This document shows, piece after piece, positions 30,750-41,863 of a stretch of DNA of 64,000 bases. A program made the position numbers and the translations under genes. Where the stretch lies: contig VUYT01000001.1 in NCBI GenBank assembly GCA_008802785.1, positions 1,302,001-1,366,000 on the forward strand, read 5' to 3'. Below the pieces are notes generated by a model, which saw only the letters and a list, made by a program, of their open reading frames with translations, made no database searches and was not told the origin of the DNA. Positions within the stretch are counted from its first letter, which is position 1. Every line of letters begins with the position of its first letter. This DNA is from Symmetrospora coprosmae. Its lineage: Eukaryota; Basidiomycota; Cystobasidiomycetes; Symmetrosporaceae.

Positions 30750-33205
30750 TCAAGCCGCCGGCGAATTCGGACCCGCTTCTCCTCCCTTGCGCATCCAGAT
30801 GGGTACCCTCTTGGCGCTGCCTTCGCTCGTTGCGCTCGTTGCGCTGTGCTGGCTCGTGCTCGGCGACATGGCTCTGCTGCCAGGACTGGGGACCCCATCA
30901 CGCGTGCCCCACTTGGACGAAAAGTCCGCACTTGCGCCGCTCGCGCTCACTGGGGACAGCGCGGCAGATGTGGGGCCACTGCCATCGGTCTGTGCCTGGG
31001 ACTGTGGCAGCTTGAGCGGCTCTGGCGCGTTCTCGCCCAGCGCATGGACGGGCAGAGGCACCATGCCGAAAGGCCGGCGCGCGCCAAAGCCAGCGAAGAC
31101 TTTCTCTGTTTCTACAGGATGGGTCGCCTCCTCTGGCTTTTCGGACTCGCCCGCGACGACGACTACTGGCGCGGATGTCGAGTTACTGGATTGGGCGTCC
31201 GTCCGCTCCTCTACCGGAGTCTCGGACACAGGCAAGTCATTGACGTCTGCACCGGCATCGCTGCTAGGCGTCGCGGCGGACCCGTCCGCCTCGCTTGGTC
31301 CGGCACTGCTGGAAGTGATTGAGAGCGGGGGTGCGGATGTACCATCCGAGCCAGCGGAAGCGCTCTGCTCGCGCTTTGTCTGCCGATTATGCTCGTGAGG
31401 GGAGCTTGGTACTGGCGCATCAGCTTCCGTCTCGACATGATTTTCGGAACCAGCAACCTTTCCTCCGATCTCATCCGTCTCCCCTTTCCCACCCTCCATA
31501 TCGGCATCCGTCGCTCTGCCGTTATCAGAAGACGGCATGCTCTCCTTCCTGACTCTAGCTACGATGTTCCCGTCGCTTCGAGCAGACGACGATGGAGCAG
31601 GACTAGCCGCTTTGGCCTTTCCCTCGAGCTGCAGCTTCCTAGGCGGGGCAGCAGCCGCTGGCATTTTGGGCGCGCGTTGGCCGGTAGAGGCCGACGCGAG
31701 CGGACTAGACTTTGCGACCCGGCTTGCGCTGGAGGGCGTGGCAGTAGTGGCAGCTGCCGCTGCAGCCGCGCGCGCCGCCGACGACGCAGTGGGCCGGGTG
31801 AGCCTGTCAAGCCGCGCGGACGAGGAAGGCGTGGTAGGCGTCGCTGCGGCCCGCGCGGGCGTGGACGCCGTCGTCGTGGTACCGCCGGGCGTTCTGATTG
31901 CAGGTGACGCAGCTGACGGGGTGGCAGCCGACGTCCTGGGCTTCGCCTTCGTTGGCGTTGCTGCGCCACCCGCGCGCGCCGATGCTGCGGTCGACGCAGG
32001 CGCTGCGCGTGTGCGCGCGGGCGAGGCACTGCCAGGCAGCGGCGGGACGGGCGACCTTGGCGTGCCGGACGCGTCAATTCTACTCCGAGCCGAGCCCGCA
32101 GACGACATGGCTGAGTCTGGTCGGGCGCGACTGGCCATGCTCGATCTCGCTCGAGCGGGCGTCACTGGGCCTGTCGCGCGGGACGGAGTCGAGGTCACAC
32201 TTGGGGCGGATGGCGAGGACGGCGAGCGAACGTGGGTAGAAGGGGAGGAGGATGCAGAGGCGGATGGCGGGGGCGACGTGATGCTCGCCCGTGCTTTGGC
32301 GAGCGAGGATGCCGTGGGCGTCATCGCGCGCGTCGAGACGGACTTGCGCAGGGAGGCTGCGGGGGTCGAGGAAGAAGTAGTGGGCGTGGGTGCCGTGACC
32401 GAGGGGAGGGTGCTCTGACGCCTCGCCGGCGAAGAGGCGGAGACAGCGGGCTTCTGTGGGGCCGACGTAGCTTTCGCGACTCTGGCTGGCGTGCTTGCGG
32501 ACGGGTGGCCTGCTTTCGTTTGGGTAATTGCCTGGCCCGGCTGTTCGCCCTTCTTGTTGTGAGTAGCAGTGACTGTAGCGCCCTTCTTCGCTGCATCCTG
32601 GACTTCTGTAGCAGTGTCGGCTGCCTGTCCTGCAGGCGCGGTGGCGGCGGCGGCGGTCAGGCCCGCACCCGTTGTCACCTTGTCGTCGCCGGTTTCCTGC
32701 GAGACTCTGGCAGGAGTGGCTTCTGCACCTTTTGGTTCTTGCTGTGCTGCCGACGAGCTTGCAGCTACACCAGCGGGCTCATTGCAGGCCTCCTTCTGGG
32801 CCTCCTGCGCGTTGCTGTTGTTTGGCGCGTCTCCGGATCCGCTGGCCTCGCTCGTGACCGCAGCCGGCTCGCTGGACACGGAGCTGGATGCTCGCCTATA
32901 AGCGCTTTGCGCATGCTGCTGCTGTCCCGCTGCAGGGAGCAGCCCAGGGAAGGTCTCGTTCGACCCGAAGCTGTGCCTGGGCTTGAGCGGGCCCTGAGCA
33001 TCGCTCGACGTGTTGATGCTGCTCTGAAAGCGCGCAATGAGGTCCTTCGCTGATTTGGCGCGTCCTTCGTCTGGCAGGGGCCTGCATGCAGAGCCTCGTC
33101 TTTGTCAATTGCTGTCGCTGCTATGGCACGGCTGTCGCGGTCGCAGGCGATACGAGTACGCGCGCAGGGATGTGGCGGACCCCTCCCTGACAGGCACACT
33201 CACAT
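30750..33205 (-). CDS. Large disordered Ala/Ser/Thr/Pro-rich protein; start codon split by an intron
   Basis: The main exon 33081-30750 is open throughout. Its first codons read PLPDEGRAKSAKDLIARFQS, which looks like a true conserved N terminus, yet no ATG precedes it in the exon and the next in-frame ATG is some 270 codons downstream. A GT..AG intron (33082-33203, GTGAGTGTG…CATGCAG) places AT (33205-33204) directly before G at 33081, creating ATG. The sum, 2334 nt, is exactly 778 codons. The protein (777 residues) is Ala/Ser/Thr/Pro-rich with Arg-Thr-Pro-Ser type motifs and ends AKRVPIWMRKGGEAGPNSPA. No domain is recognised. A scaffold or cytoskeleton-linked role would be guesswork. It is divergent from the Kog1 gene. 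Confidence 0.72.
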
Positions 33206-33640
33206 GCTGGAAGGAGAGATCTGACGGATGCTTTGTCCTCCAAGAGTGGCTTCTGATATGTGTACTTGCGCTCTCTGGCTATGGATGTACGTGTGCAGAC
33301 GATGCGGTGGAGAGGGGGGCAGTAGCGTCACACCGTACCGGTGCGTGCGTGCGCGACCCTGGTCCAGCTGCGGGAGGACAGGCAAGGACGGCAGCTGAGA
33401 CCGGTCGCATTGCATTGCGCTGCGCTCTCTGCTTCTGCGACACGTCACGACACAACCAGGCTCGACGCACAACGCAATCAGATCCATCGACATATAGATA
33501 CACCAGATCGACGGCCCTGCCTGCCTCTTGATGCTCGAGTGAGCGAGAGAGCAGCTTGTCCCCCCCTCCTCCCCCGTCTTCCCGCAGGTAGCGAGAGCGT
33601 CGAGACGGAGACGCGGAGCACCGACATCCCTGCTGCAAGC
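33206..33640. promoter_or_regulatory. Shared divergent promoter region
   Basis: The 435 bp between the minus-strand split-start gene and the plus-strand Kog1 gene must hold both promoters and 5' leaders. No TATA box or known operator stands out. Confidence 0.4.
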
Positions 33641-36600
33641 ATGGCATCGCAACAGCAGCAGCACCGTCAAGGACAGCGACAGCGAGCTCCGCTGTCTAAC
33701 GGGCACGCTGGACCGAGCACTGCTGTGGTCTACCCAGAGCAGCAGGGCCGCACTGTCGGATCACCAGGAGCCTATGCACGAGACGGCAGGGTCAATGGCT
33801 ACTACCGGCAGCACGACGAGCACCAGTATCAGCACGGCTATGCAGGGTCCGACAATGGCAACAACGGCGAGCTGCAAAATGGCGAAGAGGAGGAGCGGGA
33901 CCACTTCCGGGACATGGACGGAGATGGAGCTGGTGCACGCGAGCTGCAGGAGCAAGACGGTGACGGCGAGCAGCAGGAGCAGGAGCAAGACGCGCCCGCG
34001 CAACAGCCTCAGCTGTCGCGACATGGCTTCGAAAGCCCAGAAGAGGTCCTGCGCGAGCTCGAGAGCCGCTACTTCCTCTACTATACCGACGTGGGTCCGC
34101 CCGCTCCAGCTCCTGTTGCATGACAGCTCGCTGCTAACCGCCGCACATATGCATGGCCGCAGACCCGACACGTCAACGCTGGCCGCGCCAAACCACTCCC
34201 TTACTCGAGTCCGCCGGACTGGCGAGCCAAAGACAAGGTCAAGATTGTGCACGGCGCCCTCGTCGTCTGCCTGCGCATCGGCTTCGACCCGCCAGATGTG
34301 GTAAAGACCTCCCCCTGCGCACGCATGGAGGCCTGGGTCGACACCACAACCGTCGGCAAAGACCGGGCGATGGAGAGCATCTCCACCAATCTCACAAAGC
34401 AGTTCGAGAGCCTCGCCCTCAGCAGCAAGGCCAAATTCTCGACTTACCTCGACCCGGCCCACGAGGACCTTCGCAAGCTCTGCGTGGGCCTGCGCAGAAA
34501 GACGCGCAACGACCGAGCGCTCTTCCACTACAACGGCCACGGAGTGCCCCGGCCCACGCCCTCGGGCGAGATCTGGGTCTTCAACCGCCAGTACACGCAG
34601 TACATCCCCGTCAACGTGGCCGACATTGTCGGCTATCTAGGGGGACCCTCAGTCTACCTCTGGGACTGCTCAAACGCCGGCAACATTGTCAACAAGATCC
34701 TCGAGCTGCAGAAGCTGCCGGAAGGGAAGTTCCCGGCTTTCTCGGCGACAACGGCACCTCCACCGCCCGCGACAAGCGGGCCTGGTGGGCCTGCGACCAG
34801 CAGTAAAGACAGCACTGGAGCAGCGGGGACGCCGACCGAAGGACAGGCCAACGCAGGGATGCCAAGCGTCACCATTGCCTCGATCCAGGACATTATCCAG
34901 CTCGCAGCCTGCCAGGCGCACGAGTCGCTGCCCATGAACCCGGACCTCCCCGCCGACCTATTCACGTCGTGCATCACGTCTCCCATTGAGATGTCGATCC
35001 GGTTCTTCCTCCTGCATAACCCGCTCCGCTCCGAGCTCAAGCTCGAGCTGGGCGCAAAAATCCCGGGCAAGCTGAGCGACCGCAAGACGCCGCTCGGCGA
35101 GCTCATCTGGATCTTTACGTCCGTCACCGACACGATTGCGTGGAACATGGTCCCCCGCCACCTCTTCCAGCGCCTGTTCCGGCACGACCTCGTCCTCGCC
35201 GCCATCTTCCGCGGCTTCCTGCTCGCAGAGCGCATCATGCGCCGGTACAACTGCACCCCACTTTCCGTCCCCGCCCTCCCTGCGTGCCACAACCACCCCT
35301 TGTGGGACTCGTGGGACCTCGCACTCGACCGGTGCCTCTCGCAGATTCCCGCGCTGAAGCGGTACGAGGATGAGAAGCAGCGCGCAGAAGAAGCCGGGGA
35401 GCAGGCCCTCATCCCGCCCGTCACGTACTCGCACTCGTACTTTTTCGCAGATCACCTCTCCGCGTTTAGCGTGTGGATCGATCAAGGCACGGCGCGCACG
35501 ACGGACGCTGCGCAGCTGTACAATGAGCGGGGGGTGGTCCTCAAGTCTGGGCATCGGCGCACCCTGCCGCCTCAGTATGTGAAAGAGGGCAAAGGGCCCA
35601 TATTCCCGCCTACAGTCACCGTCACGGTCAATGGCGAGGCAGAGGCATCGAGTGCAAAGGACCTGCCAAAGCTGCAGACGGGCTCGCAGTCGTCGCGCAG
35701 CCGGCAAGCAGGGTCCTCGTCAGCTCAGCAGGCGGCAGATAGGCGCAGAACCAAAGAAGGAGGTCACGCCGTCAATGGAACAAACGGCCACGAACCAGGC
35801 TCGTCGCCCACTACAACGCTTACAACGACACAGAAGGGAAGCATCCCCGTGACGGTCGCGCAGCTCAAGCGGAACCACAAGACGCTTCGAGTTGCCGCCG
35901 AGCAGCCGGAGCATCTTCCAATCCTCCTACAGGTCCTCCTATCGCAAGTGCATCGCCTCCGCGCCCTGATGCTCCTGTGCAAGTTCCTCGATCTCGGCCC
36001 TTGGGCGGTCAATCTCAGCTTGAGCATTGGGATCTTCCCCTATGTGCTCAAGCTGCTGCAGGCTCCTGGACCTGAACTGCGGCCGGTGCTCGTCTACATC
36101 TGGGCCCGCATCCTGGCCATCTATCGCCTCTGTCAAGAAGACCTGGCCAAAGCTGCCGGACTGCCCAATGCCCGCAACGGCGGGAAGCCCGAGCTCCCTA
36201 TCCACTACTTTGCTGCCCTGCTCGACCCGCAGTCGGTCATGCTCGTCATTCCCAACGTCTCGGAGCACCGCGCCATGTGCTGCTTCATCCTTTCGATCTT
36301 CATGCGCGACTACCCGTACGCACAGCAGCTCTGCCTCACATCTGTTCCCGCCAACGCGCGAATGAACGTATTCGAGAGCTGCCTCTTCCACATCCACGAC
36401 GACGACCCCCTCCTCCGCCAGTGGTCCGCCCTCACCATCGCCATTCTTTGGGACGACTTGGACGAGGCCAAAGGCTTTGGCGTAAAGCTCAAGGCGCTAT
36501 CTGACTTTACGACCAAGCTACACGCAGAGACGGTGCCAGAAGTCCGGAGCGCGCTGCTGTTTGCCATTGGTGTGTTCATCGGCAACACGGCAGGCGATAT

Positions 36601-39370
36601 CCTTACGGGCAAGGGGAATGCTGGCAGAGCGTTCAGCGCCTGCGCAACGGAACGGACGGGTCTCTCGGAGCAGTGGCAGGCGGACGAAGAGCTCGGCGTG
36701 ACGATGGCCACGCTCAAGGTACAGAGCGATGGCTCGCCGCTTGTGCGCAAAGAGCTTGTCATCCTGCTTTCGGGGGTTGTGCGTAATCACCGCGGCTCGT
36801 TCGCGGTAGCAGCGTACGACCACATTGTCGACCGCCGCGACGGGGTCCGGCACGATCCAGCCGAGGTCTTTGAGGAGCGCATGGCCATCATGGAGCAGAG
36901 CCTCAAGTACCGCGATCCAGTCAGGACGGGCGTCTCCACGTATACGCACGAGTTTCGTGCTATCATGTTTGCGTGCATGTACAAGGTCCTCCTCGACCTC
37001 GCAGGTGACCCATTCCCGGACGTCAGCGAGCGAGCAGTTCTCGTCGTCGATTACATCCACACGCACCTTCTCAACTCAGATCTGCCCCTGTCGAACCTCC
37101 ACTCGAGCGAGTCTGCCAGCGGGGAAGACTCGGACGACGATGGGCACCACCGGGCGTCCGAGCACGACGATAGCGGCAATCACTCGTCAGCAGCATCACG
37201 GCGGGAAGCAAGCACAGGCACGACTGCAAGCGGTCCTTCGACAGCTGGTACTGCGGCTACTGCAGTCTCGCACGAAGCAGGCCCTGTCGAAGAGGTCCAA
37301 GCGAAACCATCACTGTTCCGCTACTTCCGAGGACTCGCAAAGATGGGATTGGCCGATCTGCACGCGCCTCGGCATCCGCAGGCTGGTCGAGGAGAGCAGC
37401 GACCCGCCAGCGTTCGAGCAGCTGATAGCCGAGCGCCCACACCATCCGGTAGCCGGCCCGCCATCCCTTCGTCACGCTCTGTCGCATACATGGGCGATTC
37501 TGCGGCTGTCAGTCGTGCTCTGCGACACGTCTCGTCGGCCGATTCACTCCGCCGCAGAGGGCAAGACCAGATCAAGCACTCGCGAACGCACACTGAGTCC
37601 AGTCGCGAGAGTGGTGGTGCGCCATCATCGCGATCTGGCAGCGCGTCGCGCACGCCATCCATCGCGCCTAGTGTGCAAGAAGCGAAGGATGCGCTCTTCA
37701 GAGCGGACGCAGAGCGGCAGCGGCGCGCTCGACAGACGCCCGCTCCGGTGGTAGTTACGCCCGCGCGTGTGGCGCCTACCGTGCCGCTCGCACCCAATCC
37801 AGCAGACGCGCCGCCCCCTGCCCCAGCATACGCGCCCTCGCCGACGGTCTCGGACGAAAACGGCAAGCCAACCTCGAGCGAGATGCCGCTGCGCAGCGAG
37901 TTCTTTGACTGGTCCGCCGAATACTTTATCTCGCCTCAGATGAAAGAGAAGGAGGCGGACGAGCCCGGGTCGGTCGAGTACTCAGAGAGACACTGGCGCC
38001 GAGAACGCAACGAGAAGGTCATACTCGCCACGCAGCCGCTCAAAGAGCTCGCTGGACAGTCCCGATGGGACCAGCTTGATGCCGAGTTCGACAATACAAA
38101 TACGCCAGAAATCATCGACTTCCATCAATTCGAACCTCATCTGGCTTCAGCAGACGCGTATGGCAATATCAGGTGAATCTTGCCGCACCAGGCAGTAGGA
38201 GCGATGCACTAACGGCTTCTGTATCGCGCCCGCAGAATCTATCACTGGCAAGAACGGCGCGCCATCAACCGCTTCAGCAACGTGACGGTCAGCGATGAGC
38301 GCTTCCAGGCGAGACCGAAGATCACGTCGCTCAAATTCATCAATGATGACGACATGGCGCTTCTTCTGACTGGCACAGGTGCGTTCGATCACAGCGGTTT
38401 CATGAACCTAAAATTGCTGGACTAACTCGGCATCTCTGTCCGCTCTGTCCATCGCGCAGCCGATGGCTGCGTTCGCATCTTCCGCGACTACGAATCACCC
38501 AAGCCACACCTTGTGACTGCCTGGCGTGCACTGCCCCAGCTGGTGCCGAGCACCCACGCCGAGTCTGGCCTGATCTGCGAGTGGCAGCAAGTGCGCGGGC
38601 GCCTGATTGCAGGCGGAAACGCCAAGGATCTCAAGGTGTGGGACGGCTCGACCGAGGTGTGCACGCAGGACATTGCGACACGCTCAAACTCGTGCGTCAC
38701 GTCGCTCACGTCGGACCAAGTGATGGGCGACGTGGTCGTTGCGGGTTTCGGCGACGGCGCTGTGCGCGTATACGACCTGCGCGAAGCGCCGAGGCAGGCC
38801 ATGGTGCAGGCGTGGAAGGGTGGACCGCACCGCTCCTGGGTAAAGAACGTGCACATGCAGCGCGGGGGCAATCGCGAGCTCGTCTCCGGCAGCGTCACCG
38901 GCGAAGTCTGCCTGTGGGACATCCGGCAAAGCCGTGAGCTTCGAGTCGTGCAGGCGCACCAGGGAGGATTGACGTCCATTGCTGTGCACGAGCATGCACC
39001 GGTCTTTGCTACGTGAGTGCCTCAGGGCGGTGAACCTTCCACGATGCGTGCAGGGAACTAACGGCGAGCGCTTCACTCTTCACAAGCGGATCCGAGGCGG
39101 GCATCATCAAGGTCTGGAACATGTTTGATGACGAGCCCATCTCGCGCTTCCGCAACACCGCAGCCAGCCGTGCCGCATACGCTCGAGAGGGCGCAATCCA
39201 TCCCGTCTTGTCGATGCAGTTCCACCCGCACGAAATGGTCCTAGGCGTCGGAGCAGCCGACGCGAAGCTCAACGTGCGTATCTTCCGCAGACGCTTCGTA
39301 CTGTATGAGCACACGAAGCTGATACACCGCTTTCTGTGTCTGCATGCAGATATACCATTGCCAGGCTTGA
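33641..39370 (+). CDS. KOG1: TORC1 subunit Kog1/Raptor
   Basis: Exons 33641-34090, 34163-38172, 38235-38377, 38460-39012, 39054-39273 and 39350-39370 give 1798 residues. A Gln/Glu-rich leader precedes FESPEEVLRELESRYFLYYT. The Raptor N-terminal conserved (caspase-like) domain follows: KVKIVHGALVVCLRIGFDPP, RALFHYNGHGVPRPTPSGEI, FNRQYTQYIPVNVADI and SVYLWDCSNAGNIV. HEAT-type repeats come next (LLCKFLDLGPWAVNLSLSIG, LRQWSALTIAILWDDLDEAK). After a disordered Ser/Arg linker there are C-terminal WD repeats (ERRAINRFSNVTVSDERFQ, DGCVRIFRDYE, GEVCLWDIR, GIIKVWNMFDDEP, LSMQFHPHEM). Kog1 presents substrates to Tor kinase in nutrient-controlled growth. The final exon is only 21 nt and yields the usual short end (LNIYHCQA); reading through it instead adds an unnatural tail. 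Confidence 0.96.
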
Positions 39371-39687
39371 GATTCCCAGCCTGGGCTGAGCTGCACCAAT
39401 GTGCCAGCATTTTCCGCAAGTGCTTTTGCTGCAACTTCGTTTCAATCTGTACCATCATGTAGCTAGATAGATGACAGCAGTCGCAGTAATGAGGGGATAT
39501 CGGGGAGCCGTTTCCAGACGACCTGGCCGTTCGTGGTCGCCACCTCCGTGTACTGTGCGCGGAGACGACGTGCCAACCTCTCTCGCTCTTACAGTTACGC
39601 TCGCTCTCTCGCTTTTGCCTCGCTCTGAAGCTTGAGTCTACACTCTCCTTCGCAATATCCTCGACCCGCACGCCCATCCACCCAACA
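39371..39687. other. Intergenic, 3' end of Kog1 and promoter of the light-chain gene
   Basis: No gene seen. A CT-rich stretch (GCTCGCTCTCTCGCTTTTGCCTC, about 39600-39625) precedes the next ATG. Confidence 0.4.
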
Positions 39688-40627
39688 ATGCCATCATCTG
39701 GACTCGGCGTCGGTCGCCCGTCAGAAGGACGAGGCTCAGCCCACAGTCGAGGGAACCATCCCAGGCAGAGCAGCAGCAGCGTCTTCAACAGCTTCGAGCC
39801 AGAGCAGATCAAGACCTTCAAGGAGGCCTTCAATGTGCGCCCGTGTCCATCTCCTGGCGTCGCCGGCTTTGTCTTGTGTTTACACGTTGGGCGCGCCTGG
39901 CCTGCTGCTCCCTGACCGCGCCAGATGATTGACGATGACTCGGATGGCAACATCACCGAAGGCGACCTGCTCAAGGTGCTGCAGCAGCTAGGTTCGCTTG
40001 CCCTCCTACCCAGTGTGCTCCTTTCCGTGCGCGCTGGCTGATCCCTTGCCGCGCACAGGATACAACACGTCCCCAGCCATGCTCAGCAGCTACTTTGCCG
40101 TATCCGGCAGCCAGCGCTCCATCAACTTTACGACCTTCCTGACCATGGTGTGCTAGATTCCCTGCGCTTTGCTGCATTGGCCCGACCAACCGCGTATCGA
40201 CTGACACGGTGCCTTGAACGCACGTGCCTTTCTCTCGAAACCACCTCACACAGTTCTCGGATCATCTCCTCAGCCTAGACCCAGAGGACGAGATGATGGA
40301 GGCGTTTGCGTGCTTTGATGAGAAGGACTCAGGCTACGTTCCCGTCGCTCAGATGCGACAGCTCCTCGCGAGCATGGGCGACCGCATGTCGGAAGAGGAG
40401 GTGGGTCCGGTGCCTCCTGGCGCGCAACAGTATGCGAAGCAGGCTGACTGTAGCCACTGTGCGCCCTGTTCCCTCCCTGCGAACATCAGATCACCAAGTT
40501 CCTGTCACCGCCGTTCGCCGACAAGCATGGCAACTTCAACTACCGCGAGTTCCTGAAGGTCCTGCGCGTCACGGATCTCGAGCAGGAGGCGAAGCAGCAG
40601 CAGCAGCATCATCATCAGGAAATCTGA
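39688..40627 (+). CDS. Myosin II regulatory light chain (EF-hand)
   Basis: Exons 39688-39834, 39925-39991, 40059-40147, 40254-40400 and 40490-40627 give 195 residues. An N-terminal Ser/Gly/Arg extension ends in RQSSSSVFNSFEPEQIKTFK, with a phosphorylatable Ser cluster just before the first helix, as in regulatory light chains. The first EF hand, MIDDDSDGNITEGDLLKVLQ, has good calcium ligands (D-D-D-D-N-E type). Later hands are degenerate (FACFDEKDSGYVPVAQMRQL; PFADKHGNFNYREFLKVL). This pattern, one metal-binding hand near the N terminus and the rest lost, fits the regulatory light chain (S. pombe Rlc1 type) rather than calmodulin or the essential light chain. It should bind the IQ motif of myosin II and act in the cytokinetic ring. 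The C terminus adds a Gln/His tail. Confidence 0.88.
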
Positions 40628-40816
40628 TCGCTCGTTATGCTGCGTGCTCGGCTCTTTTCGTGCAACTTTCCTTTCAGCGCGGCCTAGCTTTTCGATGTCG
40701 TTGTTGCCCATCTCCCTCCTCTAGTGACGTCTGCTGGAAGTCCAGCCAATATGCCATCGCAGAGCTGTTGTTACATACAGTGTACATGTGCCACGGAAGA
40801 CCGTTCATGGACCTGG

Positions 40817-41640
40817 CTAGTCGATGATGAGCTCGCTCACGCTGATTTCCGGGAAGCCAGAGTCAGCAAGCATGGCCTTTCCGGCGCGGCAAGCTAAGCT
40901 GAGCAAAGATGGTGGCTCACTGCCAGTCCTCGTAAGAGCCGTCCGGCAAGAAGCGCCGCACGATTAATGGGATCTTGTGTGCTGCAAGCTCCTTCTGCGC
41001 AATCTCGAGCGGGTCGCTCTCGCCCTCGAGCGGCACGAGGACGGGTGCGTTCATGCTGAGAATGTCAGAACAGCATGAGCCGCGGCACCCGTCTAGCCCA
41101 GAAGTATTGCGGAAACCGCGCAACCTACGAGATCTGCAGCGCGCGCGTGCCGAGGATGCGCGCCCGCTCGTATTTTGTCATGTACGGCGTCGTCATGCGC
41201 TCCGTGTTCTTCTGCCCTTCGCCCGGTCCGCCGCCAGGCGGCGCCTGCCCGCTCGTCACTATCCCGTCTTGCTGCTGTGCTGCCGCTCCATCAATTTGCG
41301 CTTGCCCGTCCTCGCCGTTCTCGTCGTCGTCCTCGCGGTTCAGGTAGGCCTCTTCTTCCTGTGTGCATGCACGTCGGGCAGTCAATCAGCTCTGACCGGG
41401 ATAGCAGCACCGCAAACTCAGTAGCAGAAAGGCAGATAGGAGCATGCTCACCATGTCAAACTCGCCCTCGTAGCTGTAGTGGCGCGCCGCGGGAATGATG
41501 GACGTTGCTTGCATCAGCTCTTCCGACGCTCTGCTGCACGCCTCGACAGCGGCAACGCCCGGTGAGCGAGCACCGCAAGCAGCTCACCCGTCCTCGAAGC
41601 CGACATCGCGTCCGACATCATCGTCTCCTGCGTCCGACAT
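40817..41640 (-). CDS. RPB6: RNA polymerases I, II and III shared subunit RPB6 (ABC23)
   Basis: Five exons. Exon 1 (41588-41640) encodes [18 protein letters not shown]. Exon 2 (41452-41473) is only 22 nt and encodes YEGEFDM. Exon 3 starts [10 protein letters not shown] and carries [20 protein letters not shown]. Exon 4 carries [40 protein letters not shown] and YEDW. Exon 5 ends VSELIID (stop 40817-40819). The [21 protein letters not shown] and [18 protein letters not shown] motifs are diagnostic of RPB6/ABC23, which clamps the large subunit of all three nuclear polymerases. The acidic N terminus is typical. A non-conserved Gln/Gly linker ([10 protein letters not shown]…GGGPGEGQ) sits just before the conserved core. 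Confidence 0.95.
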
Positions 41641-41863
41641 TCTGAGCTGTGCTGGTCTATAGAGCGGTGGTGGTGGGTGGGAGAAGCGAGGTCGACAGGC
41701 GACAGGGCAAATCTCAGAGACGTTGGCAAAGTCACGAGATTCCCGGGGCCGCTACCCATGGGTTACACAATGCCCCGCTCTGTCAAGTACTGATGCTAAA
41801 GCTACAGTGCACAGCTGATCTGACCTAGCTACACCCCCGCAAACAACTTGAGCGAAAGCTCCG

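Noticed and set aside
31537-32418. 293-codon open frame on the plus strand, Ala/Val/Asp-rich
   Set aside because: It lies antisense to the disordered 777-residue protein. The sense frame has natural composition, a good N terminus and a supported splice. The antisense frame is a by-product of GC-rich Ala/Ser/Thr codons.
36825-37754. 309-codon plus-strand frame inside Kog1
   Set aside because: Out-of-frame shadow of the well-supported Raptor coding exon.
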